Below are positions 27,347 through 35,294 of a stretch of DNA of 50,797 nt, in pieces. The DNA lies in contig NZ_JADPVI010000002.1 of the NCBI RefSeq assembly GCF_015679325.1, forward strand, positions 1 to 50,797, read 5' to 3'. The notes below the pieces were generated by a model. That model worked only from the letters and a program-made list of their open reading frames with translations, had not been told where the DNA came from and did not search any database. Within the stretch, counting starts at the first letter, position 1. Each line of letters opens with the position of its first letter. A program made the translations under genes and the position numbers. The DNA comes from Kaistella gelatinilytica. GTDB lineage: Bacteria; Bacteroidota; Bacteroidia; Flavobacteriales; Weeksellaceae.

Positions 27347-27419
27347 TGACCCGGCTGGGATTCGAACCCAGGACCCATACATTAAAAGTGTATTGCTCTA
27401 CCAGCTGAGCTACCGAGTC
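27347..27419 (-). tRNA. tRNA-Lys(TTT), copy 1
   Basis: Minus-strand cloverleaf of 73 bases without an encoded CCA. The acceptor stem GACTCGG pairs with CCGGGTC (one G-T), discriminator A. The D-loop has AGCTCAGCTGGTAGAG, the anticodon stem ATACA/TGTAT holds the loop CTTTTAA with anticodon TTT, and the T arm is GGGTTCGAATCCC. It is identical to the copy at 27638-27710. Confidence 0.96.
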
Positions 27420-27503
27420 GGTCTGATTTTTTTCTAATAAGTAATCATAAATAAGCAATTTTACATCACTCCTAAAAACATACTCATTGCTAATGCGTTG
27501 CTG

Positions 27504-27586
27504 TGCCTGCGACTGGACTCGAACCAGCACATCCATAAGAAACCACCCCCTCAAGATGGCGTGTCTACCAATTTCACCACGCAGGC
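27504..27586 (-). tRNA. tRNA-Leu(GAG)
   Basis: Minus-strand class II tRNA of 83 bases with a long variable arm. Acceptor GCCTGCG pairs fully with CGCAGGC, discriminator A. The anticodon stem CCATC/GGTGG holds the loop TTGAGGG, anticodon GAG, reading CTC/CTT leucine codons. T arm is CTGGTTCGAGTCCAG. CCA is not encoded. Its 5' end directly abuts the T-run of a terminator-like hairpin belonging to the upstream tRNA-Lys. Confidence 0.95.
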
Positions 27587-27623
27587 AAAAAAAAACCGTT
27601 TCGTCGTATAAAGAACGAGACGG
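27587..27623 (-). terminator. Terminator-like hairpin between tRNA-Lys copy 2 and tRNA-Leu
   Basis: Arms CCGTTTCGT (27596-27604) and ACGAGACGG (27615-27623) pair over 9 bases with one wobble; read on the minus strand a run of nine T follows and ends exactly at the 5' base of tRNA-Leu. It may stop part of the transcripts before the leucine tRNA, or act as a processing signal. Confidence 0.65.
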
Positions 27624-27637
27624 AAATTTTTCACTTG

Positions 27638-27710
27638 TGACCCGGCTGGGATTCGAACCCAGGACCCATACATTAAAAGTGTATTGCTCTACCAGCTGAG
27701 CTACCGAGTC
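27638..27710 (-). tRNA. tRNA-Lys(TTT), copy 2
   Basis: Same 73-base gene as copy 1, including two or so flanking bases each side (the match runs from the GTGACCC side to the GGTC side). Anticodon TTT in loop CTTTTAA. It is the first gene of the tRNA unit, about 40 bases after the predicted transcription start. Confidence 0.96.
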
Positions 27711-27756
27711 GGTCACCATTAAATCTGCAGAATTATATTCTCGTTTTAAAGTGGTG

Positions 27757-27785
27757 CAAAGATAAGTCTTTTTTTAAAATCTCAA
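27757..27785 (-). promoter_or_regulatory. Promoter of the tRNA cluster (TTG-N18-TATCTTTG)
   Basis: On the minus strand TTG at 27785-27783 is followed after 18 bases by TATCTTTG at 27764-27757. Both elements and the spacing match the Bacteroidota housekeeping promoter (TTG, 17-23 bases, TAnnTTTG). Transcription should start near 27750 and read through all three tRNAs. Confidence 0.8.
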
Positions 27786-27817
27786 AATTTTTTTGGTACT
27801 TTGTGCAAAATAAAAAC

Positions 27818-28327
27818 ATGATAATTTCACTGGTCGGATACATGGGAAGCGGCAAATCTCACATTTCCAAAGTTTTGAGTCAAGAATTGCCCCTAAAATT
27901 AATTGATCTGGATCATCAAATTTCTTTGAAAAATAAAATGACTATTGCCGAAATCTTCGAAAAAAGAGGTGAAATCTACTTTCGAAAGCAGGAAAGAGAA
28001 ATTTTGGAGGAAATTTTAGCAACCGAGGACAATATTATTTTAAGCGTCGGTGGCGGCACACCTGCGTATTACAATAACATGGAATTAATCAATGAGCGGA
28101 CCGAAAGTATCTTCTTAAGAACATCCATAAAAAATTTGGCCGAAAGACTTCTGAAGCAGAAACAAAAAAGACCTTTGATCGCAAAAATTAAAGATGAAGA
28201 TCTGCCTGAATTTATAGCCAAACATTTATTTGAAAGAAATGTATTCTATTCCAAAGCGAAATATACCGTCGATACAGATGGTAAAGAAGTTGATCAAATA
28301 GTGAGTGAAATTAAAAAACTCTTTTAA
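27818..28327 (+). CDS. aroK: Shikimate kinase
   Basis: Phosphorylates shikimate with ATP in the chorismate pathway for aromatic amino acids. The 169-residue protein has the P-loop 'GYMGSGKSH' at residues 7-15, the shikimate-binding 'LIDLDHQI' near residue 28, 'GEIYFRKQEREIL' and 'SVGGGTPAYYNNM', then 'RPLI' in the lid. I chose the ATG at 27818 over a GTG 15 bases upstream because it gives the canonical short N-terminus. It is divergent from the tRNA cluster and ends 8 bases from the convergent S4 gene. Confidence 0.93.
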   Translation: MIISLVGYMGSGKSHISKVLSQELPLKLIDLDHQISLKNKMTIAEIFEKRGEIYFRKQEREILEEILATEDNIILSVGGGTPAYYNNMELINERTESIFLRTSIKNLAERLLKQKQKRPLIAKIKDEDLPEFIAKHLFERNVFYSKAKYTVDTDGKEVDQIVSEIKKLF

Positions 28328-28335
28328 TCTTCAGT

Positions 28336-28761
28336 TCATTCGTCGACATCGCTGAAAAATAAATCCCATTCTCCGTTTTCCATTTCTGAAGAAGGTTCGC
28401 TTTCTATATAATCATCGAGTTCGCGGCGGTCTTTTTTCGTAGGTCGCCCTTCTCCTTTGATCCGGTAATAGTCTTGCGCGAGTTTTCTTTGTTTTAAAAT
28501 TTCATGCTGCTCCTTATCCGTCTTGTCTTCGATATGAAGAGGAACCAGTTTAGCGCCTACTCTGCTTTTCGGAATCTGCACAATTTTTATGAGGTAATCA
28601 ATTTGATTCTTTCTGATTTTTATAAGGTCGCCCTCTTTTACCTCTTTGGAACTTTTTACTGTATTTTGTCCGACTGAAACGCGATTCTTCTTAATTTCAT
28701 CCGTTGCAATGCTTCTGGTTTTATAAAATCGAACACACCATAAAAACTTATCTATTCTCAT
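28336..28761 (-). CDS. S4-domain RNA-binding protein (Hsp15/HslR-like)
   Basis: A 141-residue protein with an N-terminal S4 domain ('MRIDKFLWCVRFYKTRSIAT', 'VSVGQNTVKSSKEVKEGDLI'), the RNA-binding fold of Hsp15, which recognises stalled 50S subunits carrying nascent chains in E. coli. The rest is a basic stretch ('KGEGRPTKKDRRELDD') and an acidic tail. Length and layout fit the HslR branch. Its N-terminus is divergent from the FKBP-like lipoprotein gene. Confidence 0.85.
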   Translation of the reverse strand: MRIDKFLWCVRFYKTRSIATDEIKKNRVSVGQNTVKSSKEVKEGDLIKIRKNQIDYLIKIVQIPKSRVGAKLVPLHIEDKTDKEQHEILKQRKLAQDYYRIKGEGRPTKKDRRELDDYIESEPSSEMENGEWDLFFSDVDE

Positions 28762-28771
28762 ATTTTATTTA

Positions 28772-28779
28772 TACTTTTG
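28772..28779 (+). promoter_or_regulatory. -7 box of the FKBP-like lipoprotein gene (TACTTTTG)
   Basis: TACTTTTG matches TAnnTTTG and lies 41 bases before the ATG at 28821. No clear -33 TTG. Confidence 0.45.
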
Positions 28780-28820
28780 CAGGATTAAAAAATTTTAGCA
28801 ATTTACAGATATTATTAAAT

Positions 28821-29534
28821 ATGAAAAAAGCATTTTTGTTCCTTGCTCTAGCTTCTATTGCGTTGTCCTCTTGTAGAACAGACCAACCCGTAGTAGAGCC
28901 AGAAGTAATTATAGAAACTCAAAATAGTTACGATGATCAGGCAGCGCTGAACTTTTTGCAAACCCATTATTTGGATATTAAAGGGAATATAAAAAATTAC
29001 GTAGCAACAGATACTATCAATAAAAAATTAGCTGATCTTATCCCGGCTCCTGTAACTTTACCATCAGGAGTGATCTATATTAAAAGACAAGGTGCTCAAC
29101 CAGATCCAGGTAAAACGATAGGTGCGACAGACATCATCAGATTAATGAGTGTTACCAACAGTTATATAGCAGTAAATGCAGACGGCAAATCTTCATTTGT
29201 CTCTGGATATCCTTTAAGAAATACAGTTAACGGCACAGGTGTTCCAGAAGTTGATCCCACTTATTTCCATGTTAAAGATGAAACTTTAGCTAATGCTACG
29301 ACGCCGGAAGCAAAACAAAGAAGTTATTATGAGATCGAAGGTTTCGGAGAAGCGCTTCAACTTTTTAAATCTTTTGACATTCCAGATGAGACCAATTATA
29401 ATCTTCAGGGTGTAATTATTGTGCCTTCCAGAGCGGCTTTTGCGAGAGATCCTTACTTTAGTTATTCTAATATTTCTCTCAGAAACAGAAGTTTCGTATT
29501 TAATTTTCAAGTATATAAAACTACAGCAAGATAA
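28821..29534 (+). CDS. Lipoprotein with FKBP-like C-terminal half
   Basis: A 237-residue lipoprotein with Cys18 at the end of 'LFLALASIALSSC'. After a spacer of about 60 residues, the second half has 'FGEALQLFKSFDIPD' and 'LQGVIIVPSRAAFARDPYF', which resemble the end of FKBP peptidyl-prolyl isomerase domains ('iPs..aYG'). In Flavobacteriia such FKBP-like lipoproteins are related to GldI. The active-site aromatic residues cannot be confirmed, so enzymatic activity is uncertain. I took the ATG at 28821 since it starts the signal peptide; the frame is open upstream but overlaps the divergent S4 gene. A clear terminator follows. Confidence 0.6.
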   Translation: MKKAFLFLALASIALSSCRTDQPVVEPEVIIETQNSYDDQAALNFLQTHYLDIKGNIKNYVATDTINKKLADLIPAPVTLPSGVIYIKRQGAQPDPGKTIGATDIIRLMSVTNSYIAVNADGKSSFVSGYPLRNTVNGTGVPEVDPTYFHVKDETLANATTPEAKQRSYYEIEGFGEALQLFKSFDIPDETNYNLQGVIIVPSRAAFARDPYFSYSNISLRNRSFVFNFQVYKTTAR

Positions 29535-29561
29535 ATTCGAATTACGACTTTAGTATAAATT

Positions 29562-29590
29562 AAAAGTTCCCGATGAAGGAACTTTTTTTT
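29562..29590 (+). terminator. Rho-independent terminator after the FKBP-like gene
   Basis: AAAAGTTCC (29562-29570) pairs with GGAACTTTT (29578-29586) with a 7-base loop, followed by a T-run to 29590. It is 28 bases after the stop codon and also separates it from convergent recO. Confidence 0.85.
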
Positions 29591-29618
29591 GTTTATAATG
29601 GAAAGAACTCTGACAGTT

Positions 29619-30305
29619 TTATTCGAAAATCTGTCTCACTATTGCTAAAGAATTCGGCGTATAGAAGCCTGTGAAATGATAGTGGTAATAAATCATTAAT
29701 GAATCTACAACAGCATTTCTTTGACTCCTTTTTAAATGGATCCCTGCGAAGTCAGTCATTAAAAAATTTTTCCAGATATCAGACATTTCTTCATTAAAAA
29801 CGGCGTTTGATATTTCATCATTAAAGGTCCCCGATTCCGGATCCAGATATTTTTTTTCATTCGAAAGCGGCGCAATACCTGAAATTTCTAAAAATCGAAA
29901 GAGTAATTCAATATGAGAATCGTAATTGGTAACTTTAATTTTTTCCCGAAATTCATGTATCGCAGCGAATGAAAATTTATTTTGATCTTCATTTCTCAAG
30001 ATCTGGTGCAAAAATTCTGCAACAAAAAATAAGATCGAATTGATCTTAACATCATTAAAATCATAGAATTCACCCGCCAATTCTAACTTCGAAACTGTAG
30101 AAACTGGTTTGCTATTGCCTCTGTTAATCACCGAAATATTCAATAAATTCAGTGGGAATAAATAAGGTTTCTTTTTATTTCGGGAAGAATAAATGCCTTT
30201 AGCAAAAAAACTTTGATATCCTTCTTCGGCAGAAAAACAGTGCAGAAAAGCATCATTATCGCCATATTTGTTGTAGGAAAGAAGAAAGCAAGTTTTATTC
30301 TGCAT
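29619..30305 (-). CDS. recO: DNA repair protein RecO
   Basis: Mediator that loads RecA on single-stranded DNA and anneals strands in the RecFOR pathway. The 228-residue protein has the N-terminal OB-fold ('CFLLSYNKYGDNDAFLHCF' and 'FFAKGIYSSRNKKKPYL') and a helical C-terminal domain. The usual zinc-finger cysteines of the C-terminal part are not seen, as in several Bacteroidota RecO. The ATG at 30305 overlaps the porZ stop codon by one base (TGATG), so translation is coupled to porZ; an upstream TTG is unlikely to be used. Confidence 0.85.
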   Translation of the reverse strand: MQNKTCFLLSYNKYGDNDAFLHCFSAEEGYQSFFAKGIYSSRNKKKPYLFPLNLLNISVINRGNSKPVSTVSKLELAGEFYDFNDVKINSILFFVAEFLHQILRNEDQNKFSFAAIHEFREKIKVTNYDSHIELLFRFLEISGIAPLSNEKKYLDPESGTFNDEISNAVFNEEMSDIWKNFLMTDFAGIHLKRSQRNAVVDSLMIYYHYHFTGFYTPNSLAIVRQIFE

Positions 30306-32542
30306 CAATTCACGACTGCGATTTTAGCGGTTGCTGTATCGGTTCCATCAGCATTGGTCATCAATACAAAATAAATTCCGGATGCAACCCGAACACCGCG
30401 GTGATTGTTGAGATTCCATTCATAATAACCTCCTCTGGAAACGGCTTGATGAACTAGATTTCCCGCCGCATCGGTGATACGGATATTTGTTTTCTCCGCT
30501 AAACCACGAATACTCACATTCCCTTTAAATTTAGAATATACCACAGGATTCGGATAAACCAGAACATCACCAAAATTTGAGGTAACATCCAGCACATCTC
30601 CTTGATAAACCATAACTCCATCTAAAGTTACAAAGTATACTTTTCCGCTTTTATTGTCTACTTTGATATCGGTGACACTATTACTCGGCAAAGGTGAATT
30701 TTCTGTAGTGAAATGTTTAATGGTTTTCTCGCCCGTCGAACTTAAATAAAAAACTCCACCATCATCAATCGAGATCCATTTTTGGTTACCTGCATCTACT
30801 TCAATCTGCAAAACATTACTATCTCGGAAAAGTTCTTCACCTAATCCGTTTTCTTCAATAATGACCGGTTGAGTTTGCGGATTATCTTCGGTAATAATTG
30901 AAGAGGGATTGCTGATAATTCTTAAACCTATTCGAGTTCCTATCCATATATCATCATTCTTGTCGATTGTAGCAGAAACTACTCCATCTGAGGGCAAATT
31001 ATTAATTTTACGCAATATAGTAAATCGGTCATCCCCCGTAGAAGCTGGTGTATTGTTATAGTCGTAAATTAATAATCCGCCTCCTGTAAAAAACGGAGCC
31101 GGAATATATAGTATTCCAGATTTCGAAAATGGTTTCTGAACACCCCCGGCATTTACGACACTTACTAAATTAAAATTATCTGAGGACGGATTATAATAAT
31201 AAAAGCCTATTTTATTACCTGTTAAATGAGATGTTGCAACAAATAATTGATTATTTTCGTCATAGGTCAAACCATTGACATAACCAACTATTGAAGATCC
31301 CTCCCCATAATTCTTAACTAAAATATCATGATCCATTTTGTAAAGTGCTTTTAAACCTTCAGGGTCGTAGTATGATGTAAAGAAAATTTCTGTGGATTTT
31401 AATGGATTTATAACTGCATCCATTACATTATACTTTGTTGTAGTATTTTTAAAAAGATCTGGGTGATTCCATTTAGAACCGTCGAAATGATAATATCCTA
31501 AATTAGATGATACTTCGCTGGGTGTTAGAAACGCATCTCTGCTACCTGAAGAAATCACAATTTGTTGACCGACAATGTTAATTTTATAAGAAATATTGCT
31601 GTATGGCCCATCAGGTTTTAAAATATCTCCTGTTTCGTTTTTAATTCCTGAAACTTTTGTTCCGGCATAAATTTTTGAGGCAGAATAATAACCTGTATTT
31701 AGTTGTTCACTTGCATCGTAAGATTTCACAAAAGCACCTGTAATACTGAAAACCGAAACAGAATTCGCATCCGTTACCACAATATTCTGATTGGTGACGG
31801 TGACATCCTGAATATTCGAAAAACTCTGCGGAATGGTAGAAAACGTCGTTCCATTGCCATATTTTACGGTATTTGCATCAGCATAAGCCACCACATCACT
31901 ACCTGCAATTTGATTATAATTTCCGCCTGCAACCGTATTCCAGGTTGAGTAAATAGGAAATGTAACATTCATTTCGTGAGATTTCAAGCCTGTTGCAGTT
32001 ACCACGTAGACAAAATTATCTTTGATGACTGCTTCCTTTGCAACTTCAAAAGTTCCCGCATTGGTAAAAAAGGAAGAATCTCCAAATTCCTTTCTGTCTA
32101 ACTTAAAAATAGAAACTCCATAACCCACAGAGATCACCGCTAAATTTCCTGTAATCGAAATATGATTGATTTTTTTATCACCGTTAAAACCTGAGGCGAT
32201 AGGGATATCTACAACGTAAGTAATTCCGTCTGGAGTAATAACATCCATCGACCCATTTTTGTAGCCGACTAAACCTATTTTGGTCGTAGGATTATAATCG
32301 AAAGCAGAAATTTTCACTTCATGCAAGCCGTTTGCTTTAGATAGTTTGGTAATTTCTCCCGAAGCTGGAGTGTAAAAAAAGATCCCGTTCTCGGTTGCTG
32401 CAATGAGTTTTCCATTGTCCTCACGAACGGCTAGAACGTTATTATAAGAAAATAAATCGGTCCATTTACTCGAGGAAATAACCTGCGAAAAAATGCTTCC
32501 GGAAAATAAAAGTAATAAAAGCGGTAGTAGTTTTTTCATCAT
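30305..32542 (-). CDS. porZ: T9SS attachment-complex protein PorZ
   Basis: Surface protein of the type IX attachment complex (with PorU, PorV, PorQ), which in Porphyromonas delivers anionic LPS to cargo proteins. The 745-residue protein has a signal peptide (cleavage after 'FSGSIFSQ'), about 600 residues of two seven-bladed beta-propellers ('LIAATENGIFFY', 'IWIGTRIGLRIIS', 'WISIDDGGVFYLS') and a C-terminal domain beginning 'VLVYPNPVVYSK'. It is a PorZ rather than a generic two-component propeller protein because there is no histidine kinase domain and the gene overlaps recO, as commonly in the phylum. Two bases separate its start from the metallophosphatase. Confidence 0.88.
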   Translation of the reverse strand: MMKKLLPLLLLLFSGSIFSQVISSSKWTDLFSYNNVLAVREDNGKLIAATENGIFFYTPASGEITKLSKANGLHEVKISAFDYNPTTKIGLVGYKNGSMDVITPDGITYVVDIPIASGFNGDKKINHISITGNLAVISVGYGVSIFKLDRKEFGDSSFFTNAGTFEVAKEAVIKDNFVYVVTATGLKSHEMNVTFPIYSTWNTVAGGNYNQIAGSDVVAYADANTVKYGNGTTFSTIPQSFSNIQDVTVTNQNIVVTDANSVSVFSITGAFVKSYDASEQLNTGYYSASKIYAGTKVSGIKNETGDILKPDGPYSNISYKINIVGQQIVISSGSRDAFLTPSEVSSNLGYYHFDGSKWNHPDLFKNTTTKYNVMDAVINPLKSTEIFFTSYYDPEGLKALYKMDHDILVKNYGEGSSIVGYVNGLTYDENNQLFVATSHLTGNKIGFYYYNPSSDNFNLVSVVNAGGVQKPFSKSGILYIPAPFFTGGGLLIYDYNNTPASTGDDRFTILRKINNLPSDGVVSATIDKNDDIWIGTRIGLRIISNPSSIITEDNPQTQPVIIEENGLGEELFRDSNVLQIEVDAGNQKWISIDDGGVFYLSSTGEKTIKHFTTENSPLPSNSVTDIKVDNKSGKVYFVTLDGVMVYQGDVLDVTSNFGDVLVYPNPVVYSKFKGNVSIRGLAEKTNIRITDAAGNLVHQAVSRGGYYEWNLNNHRGVRVASGIYFVLMTNADGTDTATAKIAVVN

Positions 32543-32543
32543 T

Positions 32544-33494
32544 TTAAACTAGAATTGTATCATCTATAACTTGATTGTTCCATGAAATATTTTTCACTAT
32601 CTTATTTTTATCGAAATAAAAGTCGAGTTTACCCAAAAGTAATCCAGCCCAACCCACTTGATTGACCAAGACATTCTTCCCTTTTCTGTTCATAAATGAT
32701 TGTGGTTCCGGTAAAAAAGTATGCGTGTGACCTCCCAGAATTAAATCGATTCCATCCGTTTTTGCTGCCAAAATCTTATCTGAAATTTTATCCGGATTAT
32801 CTTTGTAATCATAACCAATATGAGAAAGGCAAATGACAAGATCACATTTTTTTTCTTTTCTCAAAAATTCAGAATAATGTTGAGCGACCTCTATCGGATC
32901 CTGGTAAAGTGTTTCGCCATATTCTTTTTTGCCAACTAAACCGGCCAATTCAATTCCAACTGCGAAAATTCCTACTTTTATTCCATTTTTATCAAACACT
33001 TTGTACGGAATTGTTTGTCCATCTAAAATGGTATTTTTAAAATCATAATTGGAACAGATGAACGGAAATTTCGCATTCGGCTGCACTTTTTTGAATCCTG
33101 CTAAACCATTATCAAAATCATGATTTCCCATTGTAGAAGCATCATAACCCATCATCGACATTAATTTAAATTCAAGTTCACCTCCAAAAAAATTAAAGTA
33201 AGGTGTTCCCTGAAATGTGTCACCAGAATCCAGCAACAGAACATTACTGTTTTCTTTTCTAATTTTTTCAATTAAAGCTGCCCGTCTTGCAAAACCACCC
33301 TGATTTGGATTTCGGGTATAACTTTCCTCGAACGGTTCAATTCTACTGTGTTGATCGTTGGTATGAAGAATCGTTAATTTATATTCAGAATTGGAATCTA
33401 GAAATTTAAAATTCTCTGCCAAGAGTAAATTGGGAGCTAAAGTCATTGCCAAAGTCCCACCACCAATTGTTTTTAGAAATTGTATTCTATTCAT
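32544..33494 (-). CDS. 5'-nucleotidase-like metallophosphatase (N-domain only)
   Basis: A 316-residue calcineurin-like phosphoesterase equal to the catalytic N-terminal domain of UshA/5'-nucleotidases. Metal ligands are visible: 'ILHTNDQHSRIEP' (Asp, His), 'LDSGDTFQGTPYFNFF', 'TMGNHDFDNG' and 'LSHIGYD' with 'GGHTHTF'. The N-terminus 'FLKTIGGGTLAMTLAP' is an export signal resembling Tat substrates but with a single arginine. The substrate-specificity domain is coded by the preceding gene, whose end overlaps this start by 8 bases, so the two halves are most likely made together in the periplasm or cell surface. Confidence 0.87.
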   Translation of the reverse strand: MNRIQFLKTIGGGTLAMTLAPNLLLAENFKFLDSNSEYKLTILHTNDQHSRIEPFEESYTRNPNQGGFARRAALIEKIRKENSNVLLLDSGDTFQGTPYFNFFGGELEFKLMSMMGYDASTMGNHDFDNGLAGFKKVQPNAKFPFICSNYDFKNTILDGQTIPYKVFDKNGIKVGIFAVGIELAGLVGKKEYGETLYQDPIEVAQHYSEFLRKEKKCDLVICLSHIGYDYKDNPDKISDKILAAKTDGIDLILGGHTHTFLPEPQSFMNRKGKNVLVNQVGWAGLLLGKLDFYFDKNKIVKNISWNNQVIDDTILV

Positions 33495-34257
33495 TGGTTT
33501 TATTTTTTTTATTTTTAAAATTTAAACGGATATCGGTTGGTGCCACAATCTGTGGATTTGCCTGGAATTTTTCCAGAAACAGATCCCGCAATTTAATGCC
33601 TGTAGAAATCATCTTTCCTTTCCCGAAAAAAGTCATGTTATCACCTCCCATTGCCAAATAATCCGAAGTCGCAATATAATAATCTTTATTGGGCTCTACT
33701 TCTTTGCCGTTCACTAATTCTTTGATCGTCATTCCATTATCAGTTTCAATGTACAAATGCGAAACAGGATTATTTTTTTGAGTCGTTAAATAATAGTCAA
33801 AAAGTCCCTTCAAATCAGAACCTTTCATTTTTACGATCAGTACTTCATTTTCAAAAGGCATCACTTCATAAATACTTTTTGTCAAAATATCGCCCGCTCC
33901 AATCGTTGAACGAATCCCTCCGACGTTAATCAAAGCGCAATCAACTCCACCCGGAATTCCATTTTTTTTCGCCCACTCATCGGCACCATCGAAAGTATAA
34001 TCGGCCAGAAGATTTCCCAAATTACTGTTATCGCCCGATTTATTTAAATCAACGGAAGTATAGGAAATTTTCTTGTTCATTTTCCCTTCCAGTTCATATT
34101 TGTAAGGTGCTATGATCGTATTGAAAGCTTGATCATCAGGTAGATCTTTCGAAATAGAAATATTTTTTTCGGTATGGATCTTCGCAACATTCAGAGGCGT
34201 CTTGCACGACGTTAAAGCTAAAGCTGTGAAACCGAATAGTAGAAATTTAATTTTCAT
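33487..34257 (-). CDS. 5'-nucleotidase C-terminal domain lipoprotein
   Basis: A 256-residue lipoprotein (Cys18 in 'FTALALTSCKTP') consisting of the 5_nucleotid_C domain: 'SGDNSNLGNLLADYTFDGAD', 'CALINVGGIRSTIGAGDI', 'EVMPFENEVLIVKMKGSDL' and 'YYIATSDYLAMGGDNMTFF', where family members contact the nucleotide base. It is the substrate-binding half of an UshA-like enzyme and precedes the catalytic half, an order reversed from the fused enzyme. It is the first gene of the nucleotidase-porZ-recO operon. Confidence 0.87.
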   Translation of the reverse strand: MKIKFLLFGFTALALTSCKTPLNVAKIHTEKNISISKDLPDDQAFNTIIAPYKYELEGKMNKKISYTSVDLNKSGDNSNLGNLLADYTFDGADEWAKKNGIPGGVDCALINVGGIRSTIGAGDILTKSIYEVMPFENEVLIVKMKGSDLKGLFDYYLTTQKNNPVSHLYIETDNGMTIKELVNGKEVEPNKDYYIATSDYLAMGGDNMTFFGKGKMISTGIKLRDLFLEKFQANPQIVAPTDIRLNFKNKKNKTNE

Positions 34258-34340
34258 AGAGGTAAAATCTAGTGTTGCAAATATAAAGATATGAATATAA
34301 ACTTAGGTTTTTTTTTCATAAATTCTTGCATTAAATTTTG

Positions 34341-34348
34341 TATTTTTG
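34341..34348 (+). promoter_or_regulatory. -7 box of dapA (TATTTTTG)
   Basis: TATTTTTG fits TAnnTTTG and ends 19 bases before the dapA ATG, giving a very short leader. The only TTG upstream is 12 bases away, too close, so this is a partial match. Confidence 0.4.
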
Positions 34349-34367
34349 AAACATTAATTTTATAAGA

Positions 34368-35240
34368 ATGAGCAATTTAAAAGGACTTGGTGTTGCCTTG
34401 GTAACGCCGTTTAATGAAGATTTATCAGTAGATTTTGATTCATTGACGAAACTCGTAGATTACAATATCGAAAACGGCACTAATTATTTGGTGGTTTTGG
34501 GAACTACCGCAGAAGCTGCAACCCTTTCAAAAGAGGAAAAATCGCAAGTGATCAATCATATCATAAAGGCAAATAACGGGCGTCTTCCTTTGGTTTTGGG
34601 AATTGGTGGAAATGATACGATGGAAGTAAAAAGACAAATCGAAGAAGCTGATCTTTCTGCTTTTGAAGCGATACTTTCGGTGTCCCCATACTACAACAGA
34701 CCCAATCAGGAAGGGCTTTACCAACATTATAAAATGTTAGCAGGGACCGGCAAAAAAATTATAATTTACAACGTTCCTTCCCGAACCGGACAAAATGTGG
34801 AAGCTGCAACGACTTTAAGACTGGCAAATGATTTCCCAAATTTGATCATGATCAAAGAAGCAGGACCAAACATCGCACAATATTTCGATATTTTGAGACA
34901 AAAACCTGCTCATTTCAGCTTAGTTTCCGGAGATGATGAATATACACTTCCCGTAACTTTAGCGGGTGGAGACGGCGTTATTTCGGTCATCGGACAAGGT
35001 TATCCGAAAGAATTTTCTACCATGGTACAATTGGCTTTTGACGGAAAAGTAAAAGAAGCTTATGAAATTCACAACAAATTAGTTGAGATCACGAGAATGA
35101 TTTTCGCAGAAGGAAATCCGGCCGGAATTAAAACGATCTTGGCTGAAAAGGGAATTTTGAAAAATTATTTAAGATTACCTTTAGTAGCTGCAAGTGCAGG
35201 TTTACAGGATAAAATTAAAACAGAGATGAAAAAAATCTAA
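34368..35240 (+). CDS. dapA: 4-hydroxy-tetrahydrodipicolinate synthase
   Basis: Condenses pyruvate and aspartate semialdehyde, the first step dedicated to lysine and diaminopimelate synthesis. The 290-residue aldolase-fold protein shows 'LGTTAEAATLSKEEKSQVI' (the TT of the proton relay), 'SPYYNRPNQEGLYQHY' with the catalytic tyrosine, 'IYNVPSRTG' and the Schiff-base lysine in 'LIMIKEAGPN' near residue 164. Length is standard. It is the only diaminopimelate gene in the window, with its own promoter box and a terminator. Confidence 0.95.
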   Translation: MSNLKGLGVALVTPFNEDLSVDFDSLTKLVDYNIENGTNYLVVLGTTAEAATLSKEEKSQVINHIIKANNGRLPLVLGIGGNDTMEVKRQIEEADLSAFEAILSVSPYYNRPNQEGLYQHYKMLAGTGKKIIIYNVPSRTGQNVEAATTLRLANDFPNLIMIKEAGPNIAQYFDILRQKPAHFSLVSGDDEYTLPVTLAGGDGVISVIGQGYPKEFSTMVQLAFDGKVKEAYEIHNKLVEITRMIFAEGNPAGIKTILAEKGILKNYLRLPLVAASAGLQDKIKTEMKKI

Positions 35241-35265
35241 TTTTCACTCAACACTAATTTATATA

Positions 35266-35293
35266 AAAGGCTTTCGAAAGAGAGTCTTTTTTT
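35266..35293 (+). terminator. Terminator of dapA
   Basis: AAAGGCTTTC (35266-35275) and GAGAGTCTTT (35280-35289) pair over 10 bases with two G-T wobbles and a GAAA loop, followed by a T-run. It lies between dapA and the convergent substrate-binding-protein gene. Confidence 0.75.
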
Positions 35294-35294
35294 G

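Noticed and set aside
27324..27719. A 131-codon open frame on the minus strand across the tRNA cluster
   Set aside because: It is made of the two identical tRNA-Lys genes and the tRNA-Leu read as protein; the repeated peptide 'TDSVAQLVEQYTFNVWVLG' is a well-known tRNA artefact.
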